In this document: positions 1 through 8,892 of the stretch, piece by piece
Layout: each line of letters opens with the position of its first letter
Position numbering within the stretch: position 1 is the stretch's first letter
Assembly: GCF_038002165.1 (NCBI RefSeq)
Contig: NZ_JBBOBR010000001.1
Coordinates: forward strand, 3,720,001 to 3,784,000
Direction of reading: 5' to 3'
DNA from: Cytobacillus sp. FSL H8-0458
Lineage (GTDB): Bacteria; Bacillota; Bacilli; Bacillales; Cytobacillaceae
DNA: 64,000 nt
Translations under genes and position numbers: made by a program
Notes under the pieces: generated by a model
What the model saw: only the letters and a program-made list of their open reading frames with translations
Told to the model about the DNA's origin: nothing
Database searches by the model: none

Positions 1-164
1 TTGAAATTAACGCTGGCGGAATTGGCCGTGACGCAAGCCAGGTTGTAAGCAAGCTTAAAGCTGCTCAATATGTACGCAACAACCCAGGTGAAGTTTGCCC
101 GGCTAAGTGGAAAGAAGGATCTGAAACACTTAAGCCAAGCCTTGATCTAGTAGGTAAAATCTAA
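1..164 (+). CDS. ahpC: Alkyl hydroperoxide reductase subunit C (peroxiredoxin), C-terminal fragment
   Basis: This is the last 53 codons of a gene that begins before the window. Read from base 3, the frame ends in [20 protein letters not shown], the C-terminal block of 2-Cys peroxiredoxins of the AhpC family. The VCPA cysteine is the resolving cysteine, which forms a disulfide with the peroxidatic cysteine of the partner subunit. AhpC reduces hydrogen peroxide and organic peroxides in the cytoplasm and is recycled by AhpF, whose gene starts 14 bases downstream, so the two form the usual ahpCF operon. The catalytic N-terminal half is not visible. Confidence 0.95.
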   Translation, partial: EINAGGIGRDASQVVSKLKAAQYVRNNPGEVCPAKWKEGSETLKPSLDLVGKI

Positions 165-178
165 GGAGCACGATAAAC

Positions 179-1708
179 ATGTTACTTGATGCAGATATAA
201 AAGCACAATTAGCTCAATATCTTCAGATGATGGAGGGCGACATCCTTCTAAAAGTGAGCGCTGGATCAGACAAAGTATCCAGCGACATGCTGGCTTTAGT
301 GGATGAGCTGGCCAATATGTCCTCCCACATTAAAGTTGAGCGTACTGAATTACAAAGGACGCCAAGCTTTAGTGTAAATCGTCCAGGTGAAGATACTGGC
401 ATTACCTTTGCAGGCATTCCTCTTGGACATGAATTTACTTCCTTAGTGCTTGCACTGCTTCAAGTTAGCGGAAGAGCACCTAAGGTTGACCAGAAAGTCA
501 TCGATCAGGTGAAGAAGATCGATGGCGAATATCGTTTTGAAACTTATGTCAGCTTAAGCTGCCACAACTGCCCTGATGTAGTACAGGCTCTTAACGTCAT
601 GAGTGTTCTTAACCCTAATATTTCTCACACAATGATCGATGGTGCTGCTTACAAAGAAGAAGTAGATGCTAAAGAAATCATGGCAGTGCCGACAGTTCTT
701 TTAAATGGCGAATCATTTGGCAGCGGCCGTATGTCCCTTGAAGAAATTCTGGCGAAAATGGGAACAGGCCCTGATGCATCAGAATTTGCAGACAAGGATC
801 CTTATGATGTGCTAGTTATTGGCGGCGGTCCTGCTGGATCAAGCGCGGCAATCTATGCAGCACGCAAAGGCATTCGCACCGGCATTGTTGCTGAACGCTT
901 TGGCGGCCAGGTAATGGATACTTTAGGCATCGAAAACTTCATCAGTGTGAAGCACACAGAAGGACCTAAGCTTGTTGCAAGCCTTGAAGAACACGTGAAA
1001 GATTATGGCATCGATGTCATGAATCTGCAGCGTGCCAAGAGACTTGAAAAGAAGGACCTTGTTGAAATCGAACTTGAAAACGGTGCTGTTTTAAAAAGTA
1101 AATCAGTCATCCTTTCAACTGGTGCACGCTGGAGAAACGTCAACGTGCCAGGTGAAGCAGAGTTCAAAAACAAAGGGGTCGCTTACTGCCCTCACTGTGA
1201 CGGACCATTATTTGAAGGCAAAGACGTAGCTGTTATCGGCGGAGGCAACTCCGGTGTTGAAGCAGCGATTGACCTTGCTGGGATTGTTAACCATGTAACG
1301 GTTATCGAATTCAATCCTGAACTGAAAGCAGATGCCGTTCTGCAGGAACGCCTGAACAGCCTTCCAAACGTAACGGTTGTCACAAATGCCCAGACAACTG
1401 AAATTACCGGAACTGACAAAGTTAACGGTATTTCATACATGGATCGTGAAACAGAAAAAACACATCATGTTGAACTGCAGGGTGTGTTCGTCCAAATCGG
1501 CCTGGTTCCTAACACCGATTGGTTAGGCGATCAGATCGAGCGTACCCGCTTCGGCGAAATCGTTGTGGACAAGCACGGTGCCACAAACATTCCTGGGGTA
1601 TTTGCTGCAGGAGACTGTACTGACAGTGCCTATAAGCAGATCATTATTTCTATGGGATCCGGCGCTACCGCAGCTCTTGGTGCGTTTGACTATCTGATTC
1701 GAAATTAA
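179..1708 (+). CDS. ahpF: Alkyl hydroperoxide reductase subunit F
   Basis: A 509-residue FAD protein that passes electrons from NAD(P)H to AhpC. The N-terminal glutaredoxin-like domain carries a CHNC redox pair at residues 128-131. The thioredoxin-reductase-like part has an FAD-binding GGGPAG near 215-220, the active-site CPHC at 337-340, a second nucleotide-binding GGGNSG near 354-359, and the C-terminal FAAGDCTD block that contacts FAD. Length and domain order are normal for AhpF. The ATG at 179 follows AAGGAG in the ahpC stop region, so translation is tightly linked to ahpC. A strong terminator follows. In Bacillus this operon is usually PerR-controlled; its promoter lies outside the window. 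Confidence 0.97.
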   Translation: MLLDADIKAQLAQYLQMMEGDILLKVSAGSDKVSSDMLALVDELANMSSHIKVERTELQRTPSFSVNRPGEDTGITFAGIPLGHEFTSLVLALLQVSGRAPKVDQKVIDQVKKIDGEYRFETYVSLSCHNCPDVVQALNVMSVLNPNISHTMIDGAAYKEEVDAKEIMAVPTVLLNGESFGSGRMSLEEILAKMGTGPDASEFADKDPYDVLVIGGGPAGSSAAIYAARKGIRTGIVAERFGGQVMDTLGIENFISVKHTEGPKLVASLEEHVKDYGIDVMNLQRAKRLEKKDLVEIELENGAVLKSKSVILSTGARWRNVNVPGEAEFKNKGVAYCPHCDGPLFEGKDVAVIGGGNSGVEAAIDLAGIVNHVTVIEFNPELKADAVLQERLNSLPNVTVVTNAQTTEITGTDKVNGISYMDRETEKTHHVELQGVFVQIGLVPNTDWLGDQIERTRFGEIVVDKHGATNIPGVFAAGDCTDSAYKQIIISMGSGATAALGAFDYLIRN

Positions 1709-1718
1709 TTATTAACCT

Positions 1719-1753
1719 AAAACCGCTTACTGCCTTTGGCAGAAGCGGTTTTC
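1719..1753 (+). terminator. Terminator of ahpCF
   Basis: Ten-base arms AAAACCGCTT (1719-1728) and AAGCGGTTTT (1743-1752) form a hairpin with a short internal stem in the loop, followed by a short T-rich stretch. Confidence 0.85.
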
Positions 1754-1766
1754 TTACTGCTTCATA

Positions 1767-1790
1767 ATTCAATCAAACATTTAATTAAAT
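1767..1790. repeat. Decayed copy of the gene-end palindrome
   Basis: This 24-base stretch matches the repeated palindrome TCAATCAAACGTTTGATTGA (with flanks) except for three G-to-A changes in the right arm, so the inverted repeat is no longer perfect. It sits just behind the ahpF terminator, like the intact copies at 11098, 30984, 33711, 42395 and 51369. Confidence 0.5.
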
Positions 1791-1865
1791 CAGGTATTCT
1801 TTATGCAAGAACTCGTCTGTAAAGAATGATACAATACTTACCCCTTGACCGTTCAGCCCACTAAA

Positions 1866-1980
1866 CTACACATTATTAAACCGTTTTAATATACCATCTT
1901 CCTCATGTGTATGAGGTACATATTTTGCCGCCTTTTTGACATTATCTAAAGCACTTCGCATTGCAATAGGGGTGTAAAAA
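1866..1980 (-). pseudogene. C-terminal remnant of a Cof-type HAD phosphatase
   Basis: On the minus strand an open stretch of about 35 codons reads ...IAMRSALDNVKKAAKYV followed by HTHEEDGILKRF and a stop at 1866-1868. This resembles the extreme C-terminus of Cof/HAD-IIB sugar phosphatases, where a V-A-M-G-N-A block precedes a T/S-x-x-x-E-D-G-V-A motif. No start codon or upstream catalytic part is present: beyond about 1980 the similarity stops and the DUF3298-type gene ends at 2018. It is most simply a leftover of a deleted gene. The glycine of the AMGN motif is replaced by arginine, consistent with decay. Confidence 0.5.
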
Positions 1981-2017
1981 TGAAAAGGACACTGTCAAAG
2001 CAGCATCCTCCTTTTAT

Positions 2018-2635
2018 TTAATTCACCGCCATCCTCCCCAGCGGCCCATTTTCATCAATAATATCCTGCAGACCATAAACGGATATCGGAAACATTGGGA
2101 ATCCATAGGCATATGGCGTGATTTCATATAGCTGGAAATAGACAACAAGCGCTTTGTCTGCAATGTAAAAATCCTGGTCTGGCTTGATTGCAGTAAAATC
2201 AACCAGGAGCGGAATGTCTCTTTCTTTGATTTGCACAGCAATCAAGTCAGAAATCTTTTTTACATAGTCGCTTCCCGGCTTGAATAAATCCTTAAGTGCA
2301 ACCTGCTTCCCTTTCTGAAGGTCAAACGTCAGCGATTTTATTACTGTCATTCCATGAGCAGCATGATAATGGTACACATAGTTGTTCAAAGACAAACTCA
2401 GCACATCCCGCTGATTATTTTTAATCTCATAATATCCATACAAATCCACAACGGTTGTATCCATATTGCCTGTCTGTTCGTTAATGAGCTGCTGGTTTTG
2501 CCTGAGAATGGTATTGTTTATCAATTCCTGCAGCTGCTTATTCTGCATGCCTGTTATACGGGGATAATAAACGACTTTGGTGGGCCCGGTGCTGATTGTC
2601 ATCGTTTTGATGCCTACTGGAAAGTTGATTGCCAT
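2018..2635 (-). CDS. DUF3298/DUF4163-type (RsiV-like extracytoplasmic domain) protein
   Basis: A 205-residue protein without a signal peptide or membrane span. The central part (about residues 85-190), with LSLSLNNYVYHYHAAHGM, FDLQKGKQVALKDLFKPGSDY and a final FQLYEITPYAYG, matches the pattern of DUF3298 domains found in RsiV anti-sigma factors and PdaC deacetylases. DUF3298 is preceded by a DUF4163-like strand-rich region. In Bacillus such stand-alone proteins are of unknown function. The start is set by AGAAAGGATGG a few bases before the ATG at 2635. It is a single gene with convergent and divergent neighbours, and no nearby gene suggests a role. Family assignment is from pattern recognition only. 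Confidence 0.7.
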   Translation of the reverse strand: MAINFPVGIKTMTISTGPTKVVYYPRITGMQNKQLQELINNTILRQNQQLINEQTGNMDTTVVDLYGYYEIKNNQRDVLSLSLNNYVYHYHAAHGMTVIKSLTFDLQKGKQVALKDLFKPGSDYVKKISDLIAVQIKERDIPLLVDFTAIKPDQDFYIADKALVVYFQLYEITPYAYGFPMFPISVYGLQDIIDENGPLGRMAVN

Positions 2636-2753
2636 GGGTTATCCATCCTTTCTAGGTTTTTAACACATCCTATTCAACTCTAAAAAGTTGGCAACATCCA
2701 TCTGAACATTTACATTTTTTTACTCATTTTGTCTATACTGTTCCTGTAATCTT

Positions 2754-2773
2754 GTTATATAATATTATATAAC
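2754..2773. promoter_or_regulatory. Perfect 20-bp palindrome, likely FrlR operator, upstream of frlR
   Basis: GTTATATAATATTATATAAC is a perfect inverted repeat that ends 23 bases before the frlR start. GTTATAT half-sites recur in the frlB promoter region (8657-8673). HutC-type GntR regulators commonly bind AT-rich palindromes of this size, so autoregulation by FrlR is a fair inference. The TATAAT-like centre may also be part of the frlR promoter. Confidence 0.6.
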
Positions 2774-2796
2774 GATATATTTCTGGAGGAGCCTTT

Positions 2797-3525
2797 ATGA
2801 AATTAAACAATTCAAGTTCAAGGCCATTGTACGAACAGTTAATCCATAATATAAAAGATGCTATTGAAAAAGAAGTATACCTTCCAGGAAAAAAAATTCC
2901 CAATGAAGGTGAACTTTGTGACATTTATGGAGTCAGCCGAATCACCGTTAGAAGAGCCATTCAGGAATTGGTGGAAGAAGGTCTATTAGAAAGAAAACAA
3001 GGAAAAGGCACATTTGTCTGCAGAAGAAAGTTAGCGCGGGAATTAGTTACGATAGATGGATTCTCTAATTTCAGCAAGCAGCTGGGAAGAAAATCATCTA
3101 AAAAAGTATTAGGCTGCGAAGAAATTAAAGCCACAAAAGAGGTCGCGAAAGCTCTTCAGCTGGAAGTTGATTCTCCAGTATTAAAGCTCTCACGAATCAT
3201 GTATTTTGATAATGAGCCTTTTTCCATTGATGTTGCACACTATTCGCTTGAACGATTTCCGAACTTGTTTAAGAGGATCTTTGATTATGATTCCACCTAT
3301 GATGTCTTAAGAAATGTTTATCATGTGGATATGCTGGCCAGTTCATCCAAGAAAATTCTTACTGCTGTGCCGGCAACGGAAAAAGAAGCGGAGCATCTGG
3401 ACTGTGACATGGGAGATATGCTTTTTAATATTGATAAAACGGTCTATGATGATAATGGTATACCTATTCATATTTCCATGACGAAAGTTCCCACCACACA
3501 TATCGCCTTTACTATCTCAACATAA
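2797..3525 (+). CDS. frlR: GntR/HutC-family regulator of the fructosamine operon
   Basis: A 242-residue two-domain repressor. Residues 10-70 are a GntR winged helix (SRITVRRAIQELVEEGLLERKQGKGTFV block) and residues 90-240 are a UTRA ligand domain. Its gene lies directly behind frlD in the opposite direction, which matches the B. subtilis arrangement in which FrlR (YurK) represses frlBONMD. The ligand is expected to be a fructosamine 6-phosphate, as known for FrlR, though that is not visible in the sequence. ATG at 2797 is preceded by CTGGAGGAG. A perfect palindrome upstream suggests autoregulation. The gene ends at a shared terminator with frlD. Confidence 0.85.
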   Translation: MKLNNSSSRPLYEQLIHNIKDAIEKEVYLPGKKIPNEGELCDIYGVSRITVRRAIQELVEEGLLERKQGKGTFVCRRKLARELVTIDGFSNFSKQLGRKSSKKVLGCEEIKATKEVAKALQLEVDSPVLKLSRIMYFDNEPFSIDVAHYSLERFPNLFKRIFDYDSTYDVLRNVYHVDMLASSSKKILTAVPATEKEAEHLDCDMGDMLFNIDKTVYDDNGIPIHISMTKVPTTHIAFTIST

Positions 3526-3528
3526 AAG

Positions 3529-3562
3529 AAGAACCAGCTCCTAAATGAAGCTGGTTCCTTCT
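3529..3562. terminator. Bidirectional terminator between frlR and frlD
   Basis: GAACCAGCT (3531-3539) pairs with AGCTGGTTC (3549-3557), extended by AAG/CTT flanks. Both ends are A- or T-rich, so it can serve both convergent genes. Confidence 0.75.
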
Positions 3563-3565
3563 ATG

Positions 3566-4387
3566 TTATAAAGCTAAAGCTTTCCCAAATCCAAATGCCC
3601 CATGGACTTCACACGTTCTTGCGGCTCTATAGGCAGCTGCCTGCAATGATTCTTCAATAGGATTTCCATTTAACAGATGTGTTAAAAACCCTGCTATAAA
3701 TGAATCCCCCGCTCCAAGTGTATCAATCACATTCGCCTCTTCAATTCCTTGGTGGTATATGTTTGTCCCGTCTGACATGACAACTCCATTAGAGCCTCTT
3801 GTTATAACAGCATTTGGGCACCCCAATTTATGGATTTGGTTTATCAACTCTTCTATTTCTTCCTCTCTATAATCACTTCCTGAAACAAAGGCATAATCAA
3901 TATAGGGGCACACCCTTTGTAAAAGCCCATCGGTAAAATGATTGGAAAAATCATAGGAAATCGAAATAGATTCAGACAGTTTCTTTAGCTGATCATCCAA
4001 ACTGCTGTAGATACTCGTATGCAGAACATCATATGTTCTAACATAATCATAATCATCTTCATCCAGTTTCAGCCTTAATTTTGATTGAATGCCACCTTTA
4101 TTGGACTTGATGAAAATTCTGTCTCCATCCTCATTCAGGTCTACATATGCTTTACCGCTCTCTCCATATGCTTTCCGGATTTTGCTGATTTCTACTTTAT
4201 TTAGTTTCAGTGATCCGATAATATGTTCACCTTCTGCATCGTTTCCCACAATCCCAATAAATGCTGCTTCCTCAGCTCCATACTGTTTTGACAAAACCGC
4301 CACATTCAAAGCGTTCCCTCCAGGAAACATTTCGTTCCGGTCTTTATATACATCTACAACATTATCGCCTATTGCAATTAATCTCAT
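3566..4387 (-). CDS. frlD: Fructosamine kinase, PfkB family
   Basis: A 273-residue ribokinase-type kinase. The N-terminal sugar motif PGGNALNVA is at residues 22-30 and the C-terminal PfkB signature DTLGAGDSFIAGF at about 222-234 contains the catalytic base Asp228 and the anion hole. FrlD phosphorylates fructose-amino acids imported by FrlONM, giving the 6-phosphate that FrlB cleaves. Position as the last gene of frlB-O-N-M-D supports this role over fructokinase or ribokinase. It starts 13 bases after frlM, with AGGAGGAGCAG before the ATG at 4387. Confidence 0.88.
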   Translation of the reverse strand: MRLIAIGDNVVDVYKDRNEMFPGGNALNVAVLSKQYGAEEAAFIGIVGNDAEGEHIIGSLKLNKVEISKIRKAYGESGKAYVDLNEDGDRIFIKSNKGGIQSKLRLKLDEDDYDYVRTYDVLHTSIYSSLDDQLKKLSESISISYDFSNHFTDGLLQRVCPYIDYAFVSGSDYREEEIEELINQIHKLGCPNAVITRGSNGVVMSDGTNIYHQGIEEANVIDTLGAGDSFIAGFLTHLLNGNPIEESLQAAAYRAARTCEVHGAFGFGKALAL

Positions 4388-4400
4388 AATTCTGCTCCTC

Positions 4401-5294
4401 CTAACCTTTTACACTGCCTGCTGCAAGCCCGCGAATAAAATATTTTTGCATAAATAAAAATAGGATGATGATTGGTGCTGCAGAAATCATTAATCCCGCC
4501 AATAAAACTCCCCAGTTTGTTTGGAGTGCATCCCTGAATTGCATTAACCCTGCAGGAATAGTTTTTAATGCATCAGAATCAACGAAGATTAAAGCAAACA
4601 TAAACTCATTCCAAGTAAAGTAAGCTGTCAGCACAACACCCGTTAATATTATTGGCAAATTTAGCGGAATAAAGATCTTCGTAAAAATCCTCCAAGTATT
4701 GCAGCCATCTAAATAGGCTGACTCCTCTAACTCTTTTGGTACATCGAGAAAAGCGGCCCGAATCAGAAGCAGTGTAATTGGAATACGATAAGCCACATAC
4801 GGAAGGATCAAGGCCAGATAAGTATCATGAATCCCCAATGCCTGAATGAGCTTATACAAAGGCACCAGGCTTACTTGCGGGGAAAGCATCATACCTGCCA
4901 TACAGATAATTAGCAATGCATTTTTCCCTTTAAACTCAAAACGGGTTAAGCCATATGCTCCTAGTGCACTAAGGAAAACCGTCAGAAAACAAGTAGTTAT
5001 GGTAACAATCGTACTGTTCAAAAAGTATCCGGAAATACCTGTCTCCCAAGCATGGGCATAGTTTGAAACAAGCCAGCTTTGCGGCAATGCCCAGCTATTT
5101 GCGAAGATCTCTTCTGTAGTTTTGAAAGAATTAATAACCATCCAAAATAGCGGATAAGCTATGATAACAAAATAGAAGATTAATATGGAGAATAAAGGAA
5201 TTCCTTTTACTGCTGATTTATACCTTACGGGCTTCTTAATAACTGGATTTAATTCCTGATGGGTAATTGCTTTATTCGTCTCCACCCTAACCAT
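4401..5294 (-). CDS. frlM: Fructosamine ABC transporter permease FrlM (MalG type)
   Basis: About 297 residues with six predicted membrane helices and the MalG/carbohydrate-permease EAA loop EESAYLDGCNTWRIFTKIFIPL around residues 190-210, which docks the ATPase. The N-terminal 35 residues are hydrophilic. It overlaps the end of frlN by 8 bases. The ATG at 5294 sits directly behind AGGAAAGG with almost no spacing; the GTG three codons later has better spacing and may be the true start. No ATPase gene is present in the operon, which is normal for this family: such systems use a shared MsmX-type ATPase encoded elsewhere. Confidence 0.87.
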   Translation of the reverse strand: MVRVETNKAITHQELNPVIKKPVRYKSAVKGIPLFSILIFYFVIIAYPLFWMVINSFKTTEEIFANSWALPQSWLVSNYAHAWETGISGYFLNSTIVTITTCFLTVFLSALGAYGLTRFEFKGKNALLIICMAGMMLSPQVSLVPLYKLIQALGIHDTYLALILPYVAYRIPITLLLIRAAFLDVPKELEESAYLDGCNTWRIFTKIFIPLNLPIILTGVVLTAYFTWNEFMFALIFVDSDALKTIPAGLMQFRDALQTNWGVLLAGLMISAAPIIILFLFMQKYFIRGLAAGSVKG

Positions 5295-6165
5295 CCTTTC
5301 CTGTTTTAAATAACTTCATCTGCACCAGCGAAACCAATAAAGTCAGGATAAGAATGACGGTCGCAATTGCTGAAGCATACCCCATTTGATCCTTGAAAAA
5401 CGCTGAATTATAGAGGAGCGTTCCTAAAACCTCACTTGCATTTCCAGGTCCTCCCCCTGTTAAGATGTATGGTTCATTAAAGACGGTGAAAGCTCCTGTC
5501 AAAGTGATCAGGGATGCCACAAATAGCATTTCTTTTACTTGAGGAACTGTTACGTAGATAAATTTGCGAATTTTTCCTGCACCATCAATATCCGCAGCTT
5601 CATATAATTCCTTCGGGATAGCTTGAATTGCAATAATAAATAGCATCATAATGTACCCAATGCTCTGCCATTGAGATACAGCGATAACGGCGAAGATAGC
5701 TGTTTCGGACTGACCCAGCCATGCTCTTGTCCATTCTTCAAGCCCTAAAATAGCAAGCAGACTGTTTAATAAACCGATATCAGGATTGTATATAAAACTG
5801 AATAATAGAGCGATGACCGTTATGGAAATGACAACAGGGAGAAAAAACACAGTCCGGAAAAAACTGCTTGCCAATCTGGTAATTGGATCTTCCAGAATGG
5901 CTGCTAATACCAAACCTCCAAACACTTGAAAGATTATGGATATTACGGCATACCAGATATTATTTTTTAATGCTATATAAAAAACCTCATCTTTGAAAAG
6001 AGTAAGGAAGTTTTCAAAACCAACAAACACTTTATCAGGAGAAAATGCTGAAAACTCATAAAAACTAAATCGAAAGTTTTCTAGAATGGGATAATAAACA
6101 AATATGCCCATTAGCAATAAACAAGGGGCAATATATAAAAATGGAACAACTTTTCGGCTAAGCAT
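5287..6165 (-). CDS. frlN: Fructosamine ABC transporter permease FrlN (MalF type)
   Basis: A 292-residue permease with six membrane segments and an EAA loop (ELYEAADIDGAGKIRKFIYVTVP) around residues 190-212. It pairs with FrlM to form the membrane channel for fructosamines delivered by FrlO. The start is placed at the ATG at 6165, which follows AGAGGTGG by five bases; the frame stays open three codons further to a GTG that lies inside that ribosome binding site. Order behind frlO and overlap with frlM match the B. subtilis operon. Confidence 0.88.
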   Translation of the reverse strand: MLSRKVVPFLYIAPCLLLMGIFVYYPILENFRFSFYEFSAFSPDKVFVGFENFLTLFKDEVFYIALKNNIWYAVISIIFQVFGGLVLAAILEDPITRLASSFFRTVFFLPVVISITVIALLFSFIYNPDIGLLNSLLAILGLEEWTRAWLGQSETAIFAVIAVSQWQSIGYIMMLFIIAIQAIPKELYEAADIDGAGKIRKFIYVTVPQVKEMLFVASLITLTGAFTVFNEPYILTGGGPGNASEVLGTLLYNSAFFKDQMGYASAIATVILILTLLVSLVQMKLFKTGKDG

Positions 6166-6234
6166 ATTGACCACCTCTTTCTTTTAAAAGGGGAGGCCAA
6201 ATTCAGCCTCCTCTGCCACTATATATGGTTTCTA

Positions 6235-7521
6235 TTATTTTTTGACCTTTTGTGATGCAGCTTGCACATCAGCCATCACTTCTTCCGGGGTTTTCTTTCC
6301 GTCCAGCATTTGCTGTGTGCCATTCAGGTATGCATCAACAATCGCAATATCAACAGCAGTATCAAACCATAGATAAGTTTTGTCCGCATTGACAATTAGA
6401 TCAATTGCTTCTTCTTGTAATGGAGAGGCATTTTCGGATGTTGTTGTCCCTTTTACAGCACTATATTCACTAACTTCTTTCAGCTGTTCAGTGCCTTTCT
6501 CCTTTGAAGTTAAGAACTTAACAAACTCCATTGCTTCTTCTGGGTGCTTAGTTTTAGAAGAAATCATAATTCCCTCTGGTGCAGCAGTGATTGAATTTGG
6601 GTTTCCTTCCCCTCCTTCGATGCCTGGTGTATTAAAGACACCTAAATCCTCACCTAAAGAAGGTTCAATTAACCCAATTTCAGCTAATTGGAAATAGCCT
6701 ATTGCTGCTTTGCCGCCATTGAATAGTTCACGAGCGTATTGATGATCAACTGAATTTACTCCTTTATTGAAGTAAGGTTCAAGTTCCATAAACTTCTCCA
6801 ATGCCTTCACATATCCAGGGTGTGAAAAATCCCCTTCAGGGTTGTTCGGATCATAATCCTTGGCAATTACATCTTCTGGTACAATCAGTTCATTAAGAGA
6901 GCCAATATAATGAGAAATCGTCCAAGGTGCCTTGCTTCCAAAAGTAATTGGAGTAATGCCGGCTTCTTTTATCTTTTCTGAAACCTCGATGAGTTCACTC
7001 CAAGTTGCAGGGGGCTCCAGATTTAAATCGTTGAAAATCTTTTTATTATAGAAGAAGGCTTTTCCGTCTGTTGACCAAGGAATTCCATATGTTTTTTCAT
7101 CCAATGTAAATGGCTTAAATTGAGATTCGATAATTTCTCCTGACCACTCTTTATCACTGTTGATATATTCTGTTAAATCAAGTGCCTGACCGGCACGTAC
7201 AAAGTTATAAGCAAATTCACCGCTCCAGGAGAAATAGACATCAGGCGGATTCTTCGATCCTAGTACAACACGGATCTTTTCTTTGTATGAGTCATTCAAG
7301 ACCGCTTCTGTTTTAATCTTTATATTTGGATGCAGCTCTTCAAATTCTTTAACAGCTTTTTCAAAATACTGCTTCTTTGGTTCAGTAGGCCAACGATGGA
7401 AAAAACGGAGTTCAATAGTATCGCTATCATTTGAAGAAGATGTGCCGGCAGATGAATTGCAGCCAGTTATTAAAGAAAGGAATAACATTGAGAAAATACC
7501 TACTATCGCTAACCTTTTCAT
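6235..7521 (-). CDS. frlO: Fructosamine-binding lipoprotein FrlO
   Basis: A 428-residue extracytoplasmic solute-binding protein of the carbohydrate (MalE/family 1) class. The N-terminus has a positively charged start, a hydrophobic stretch and the lipobox LITGC with the lipidated Cys near residue 21. The fold-typical VLGSKNPPDVYFSW and GIPWSTDGKAFFYNKKIF blocks are present. It should be anchored on the outer face of the membrane and hand fructosamines to FrlNM. The ATG at 7521 is preceded by a GGGGGG run. A perfect 11-bp hairpin precedes it, between frlB and frlO, and may stabilise its mRNA. Confidence 0.87.
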   Translation of the reverse strand: MKRLAIVGIFSMLFLSLITGCNSSAGTSSSNDSDTIELRFFHRWPTEPKKQYFEKAVKEFEELHPNIKIKTEAVLNDSYKEKIRVVLGSKNPPDVYFSWSGEFAYNFVRAGQALDLTEYINSDKEWSGEIIESQFKPFTLDEKTYGIPWSTDGKAFFYNKKIFNDLNLEPPATWSELIEVSEKIKEAGITPITFGSKAPWTISHYIGSLNELIVPEDVIAKDYDPNNPEGDFSHPGYVKALEKFMELEPYFNKGVNSVDHQYARELFNGGKAAIGYFQLAEIGLIEPSLGEDLGVFNTPGIEGGEGNPNSITAAPEGIMISSKTKHPEEAMEFVKFLTSKEKGTEQLKEVSEYSAVKGTTTSENASPLQEEAIDLIVNADKTYLWFDTAVDIAIVDAYLNGTQQMLDGKKTPEEVMADVQAASQKVKK

Positions 7522-7554
7522 CTTTTTTGCCCCCCATATAAATTAAATGAAGCA

Positions 7555-7582
7555 GTGGAAAAGTGGAGCCGCACTTTTCCAC
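7555..7582 (-). promoter_or_regulatory. Intercistronic hairpin between frlB and frlO
   Basis: GTGGAAAAGTG (7555-7565) and CACTTTTCCAC (7572-7582) are perfect 11-base arms with a six-base loop. On the transcribed strand no U-tract follows, so this looks like an mRNA processing or stability element, or a partial attenuator, rather than an operon-ending terminator. Confidence 0.6.
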
Positions 7583-7591
7583 TCTATTAAA

Positions 7592-8581
7592 TTAGTATTC
7601 TACCTTCCACATATATCTGCGTTTTGACAATGGATGATTTCTTTGTTCAGCTAAATTATCCGCATACTTTCTTAACACAAAATTCAACACAAGCGGAGCA
7701 ATATAGCCTTTAACTTCCTCGTTGATTCCAGAAAAATCAAACTCTTTTGCATCCAGAACAACTAGTTTCTTTCCATATTTTTTTGAGAAATCCAGTGCTC
7801 TCTCTTCTAAGAATCTTGTTTCATCCAGTCCAAGGAGAATAATAAATGGTGTTTCCTCATCAATGATTTCAAATGGACCATGGAAGTATTCACCTGCATG
7901 TATGGCATGAGAGTGAATCCATTGCATTTCCATGAGGATACAAATCGCAAATGAATAAGCAACTCCATAGTTTGCGCCGCTAGCCATGGTATAAATAATC
8001 TTCTCATCTTTATACTGTTTTCCAAATTCTACAGCAGAGTCATGCGATTGTGAAGCCGCTTTTTCATACACAGATTGTAAGTTTTCAAGGCTCTTTTCAA
8101 TCGCTAGAAACTTGCCATTTCCCTCTGCCTCTTTGAGGACTCCAAATACCAGCTGGTAGATAACTGAGTAGTTCGTTGTAAAAGCATTCGCTTCTTGTCC
8201 CCATTCGTATTTCAGAACGACGTCTGACGCCTGAGCCAGTGGAGAACCAGGCTCGTTAGTTAAAGAAACCGCCAAGGCTCCTTTACTTCTTGCGAATTTT
8301 GCGGCTTCCACTGTTTCTGGAGTAGTACCGGAATGAGAGCATAAGATCACTAACGAATTTTGTCCAAGTTTTGAATGATTGCGATGAATAAATTCATTGG
8401 AGCTATATAAATGGGCATCAATTTTCTTTGCTTCCCGATCGATTGCATATTTGCTTGGATACATAAGTGCGGAAGAGCCTCCGCAGGCAACAAAGAACAC
8501 ATTCTCAATATTTCTCTTCTTTACTTCCTCAAGTGCATGTTTAATTTGATTTTTAATATCTACCACTAATTCTGTTGTCAT
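7592..8581 (-). CDS. frlB: Fructosamine-6-phosphate deglycase, SIS domain
   Basis: A 329-residue protein with two SIS (sugar isomerase) domains related to the isomerase half of GlmS. The sugar-phosphate-binding motif SHSGTTPETVEAA lies near residue 81, followed by SLTNEPGSPLA; a second SIS domain with HAGEYFHGPFEII follows near 226. FrlB splits fructosamine 6-phosphate into glucose 6-phosphate and a free amino acid. It is the first gene of the operon behind a clear promoter. ATG at 8581 follows AAGGAGGCAG. Other SIS deglycases (AgaS, GfrF) are possible by fold, but the neighbours match frl exactly. Confidence 0.88.
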   Translation of the reverse strand: MTTELVVDIKNQIKHALEEVKKRNIENVFFVACGGSSALMYPSKYAIDREAKKIDAHLYSSNEFIHRNHSKLGQNSLVILCSHSGTTPETVEAAKFARSKGALAVSLTNEPGSPLAQASDVVLKYEWGQEANAFTTNYSVIYQLVFGVLKEAEGNGKFLAIEKSLENLQSVYEKAASQSHDSAVEFGKQYKDEKIIYTMASGANYGVAYSFAICILMEMQWIHSHAIHAGEYFHGPFEIIDEETPFIILLGLDETRFLEERALDFSKKYGKKLVVLDAKEFDFSGINEEVKGYIAPLVLNFVLRKYADNLAEQRNHPLSKRRYMWKVEY

Positions 8582-8656
8582 AAATAAACTGCCTCCTTGG
8601 TTTTTGATAGGAATAAACCTCTACCCTCCTCAAAACAATACACAACTTTATAATAC

Positions 8657-8673
8657 GTTATATATTGTTATAT
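8657..8673. promoter_or_regulatory. FrlR-like operator half-sites in the frlB leader
   Basis: GTTATATATTGTTATAT contains two copies of GTTATAT, the half-site of the perfect palindrome in front of frlR. It lies just downstream of the frlB -10 box on the minus strand, where a bound repressor would block transcription. Confidence 0.5.
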
Positions 8674-8681
8674 TTGTTTAT

Positions 8682-8710
8682 ATAATATCCCCTCTTATTT
8701 TTATAGTCAA
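8682..8710 (-). promoter_or_regulatory. Sigma-A promoter of the frlBONMD operon
   Basis: On the minus strand TTGACT (8710-8705) and TATTAT (8687-8682) are separated by exactly 17 bases. The -10 box lies about 100 bases before the frlB start. Confidence 0.8.
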
Positions 8711-8892
8711 CATACTTTTCTGAAAATTTTAAATACAATTATCGACATTCCAGTTTAAATGCCCTGTCGAATATACGAAGATGATGGCGTTTCATAGGAT
8801 TAAACTAGCTGCCTCATGTTGGTTATAGATATGGAACATAATGTATAATTCAACTGGGAAGTAAATTTTTATGTGAAGACAGGAGTAAAAAC

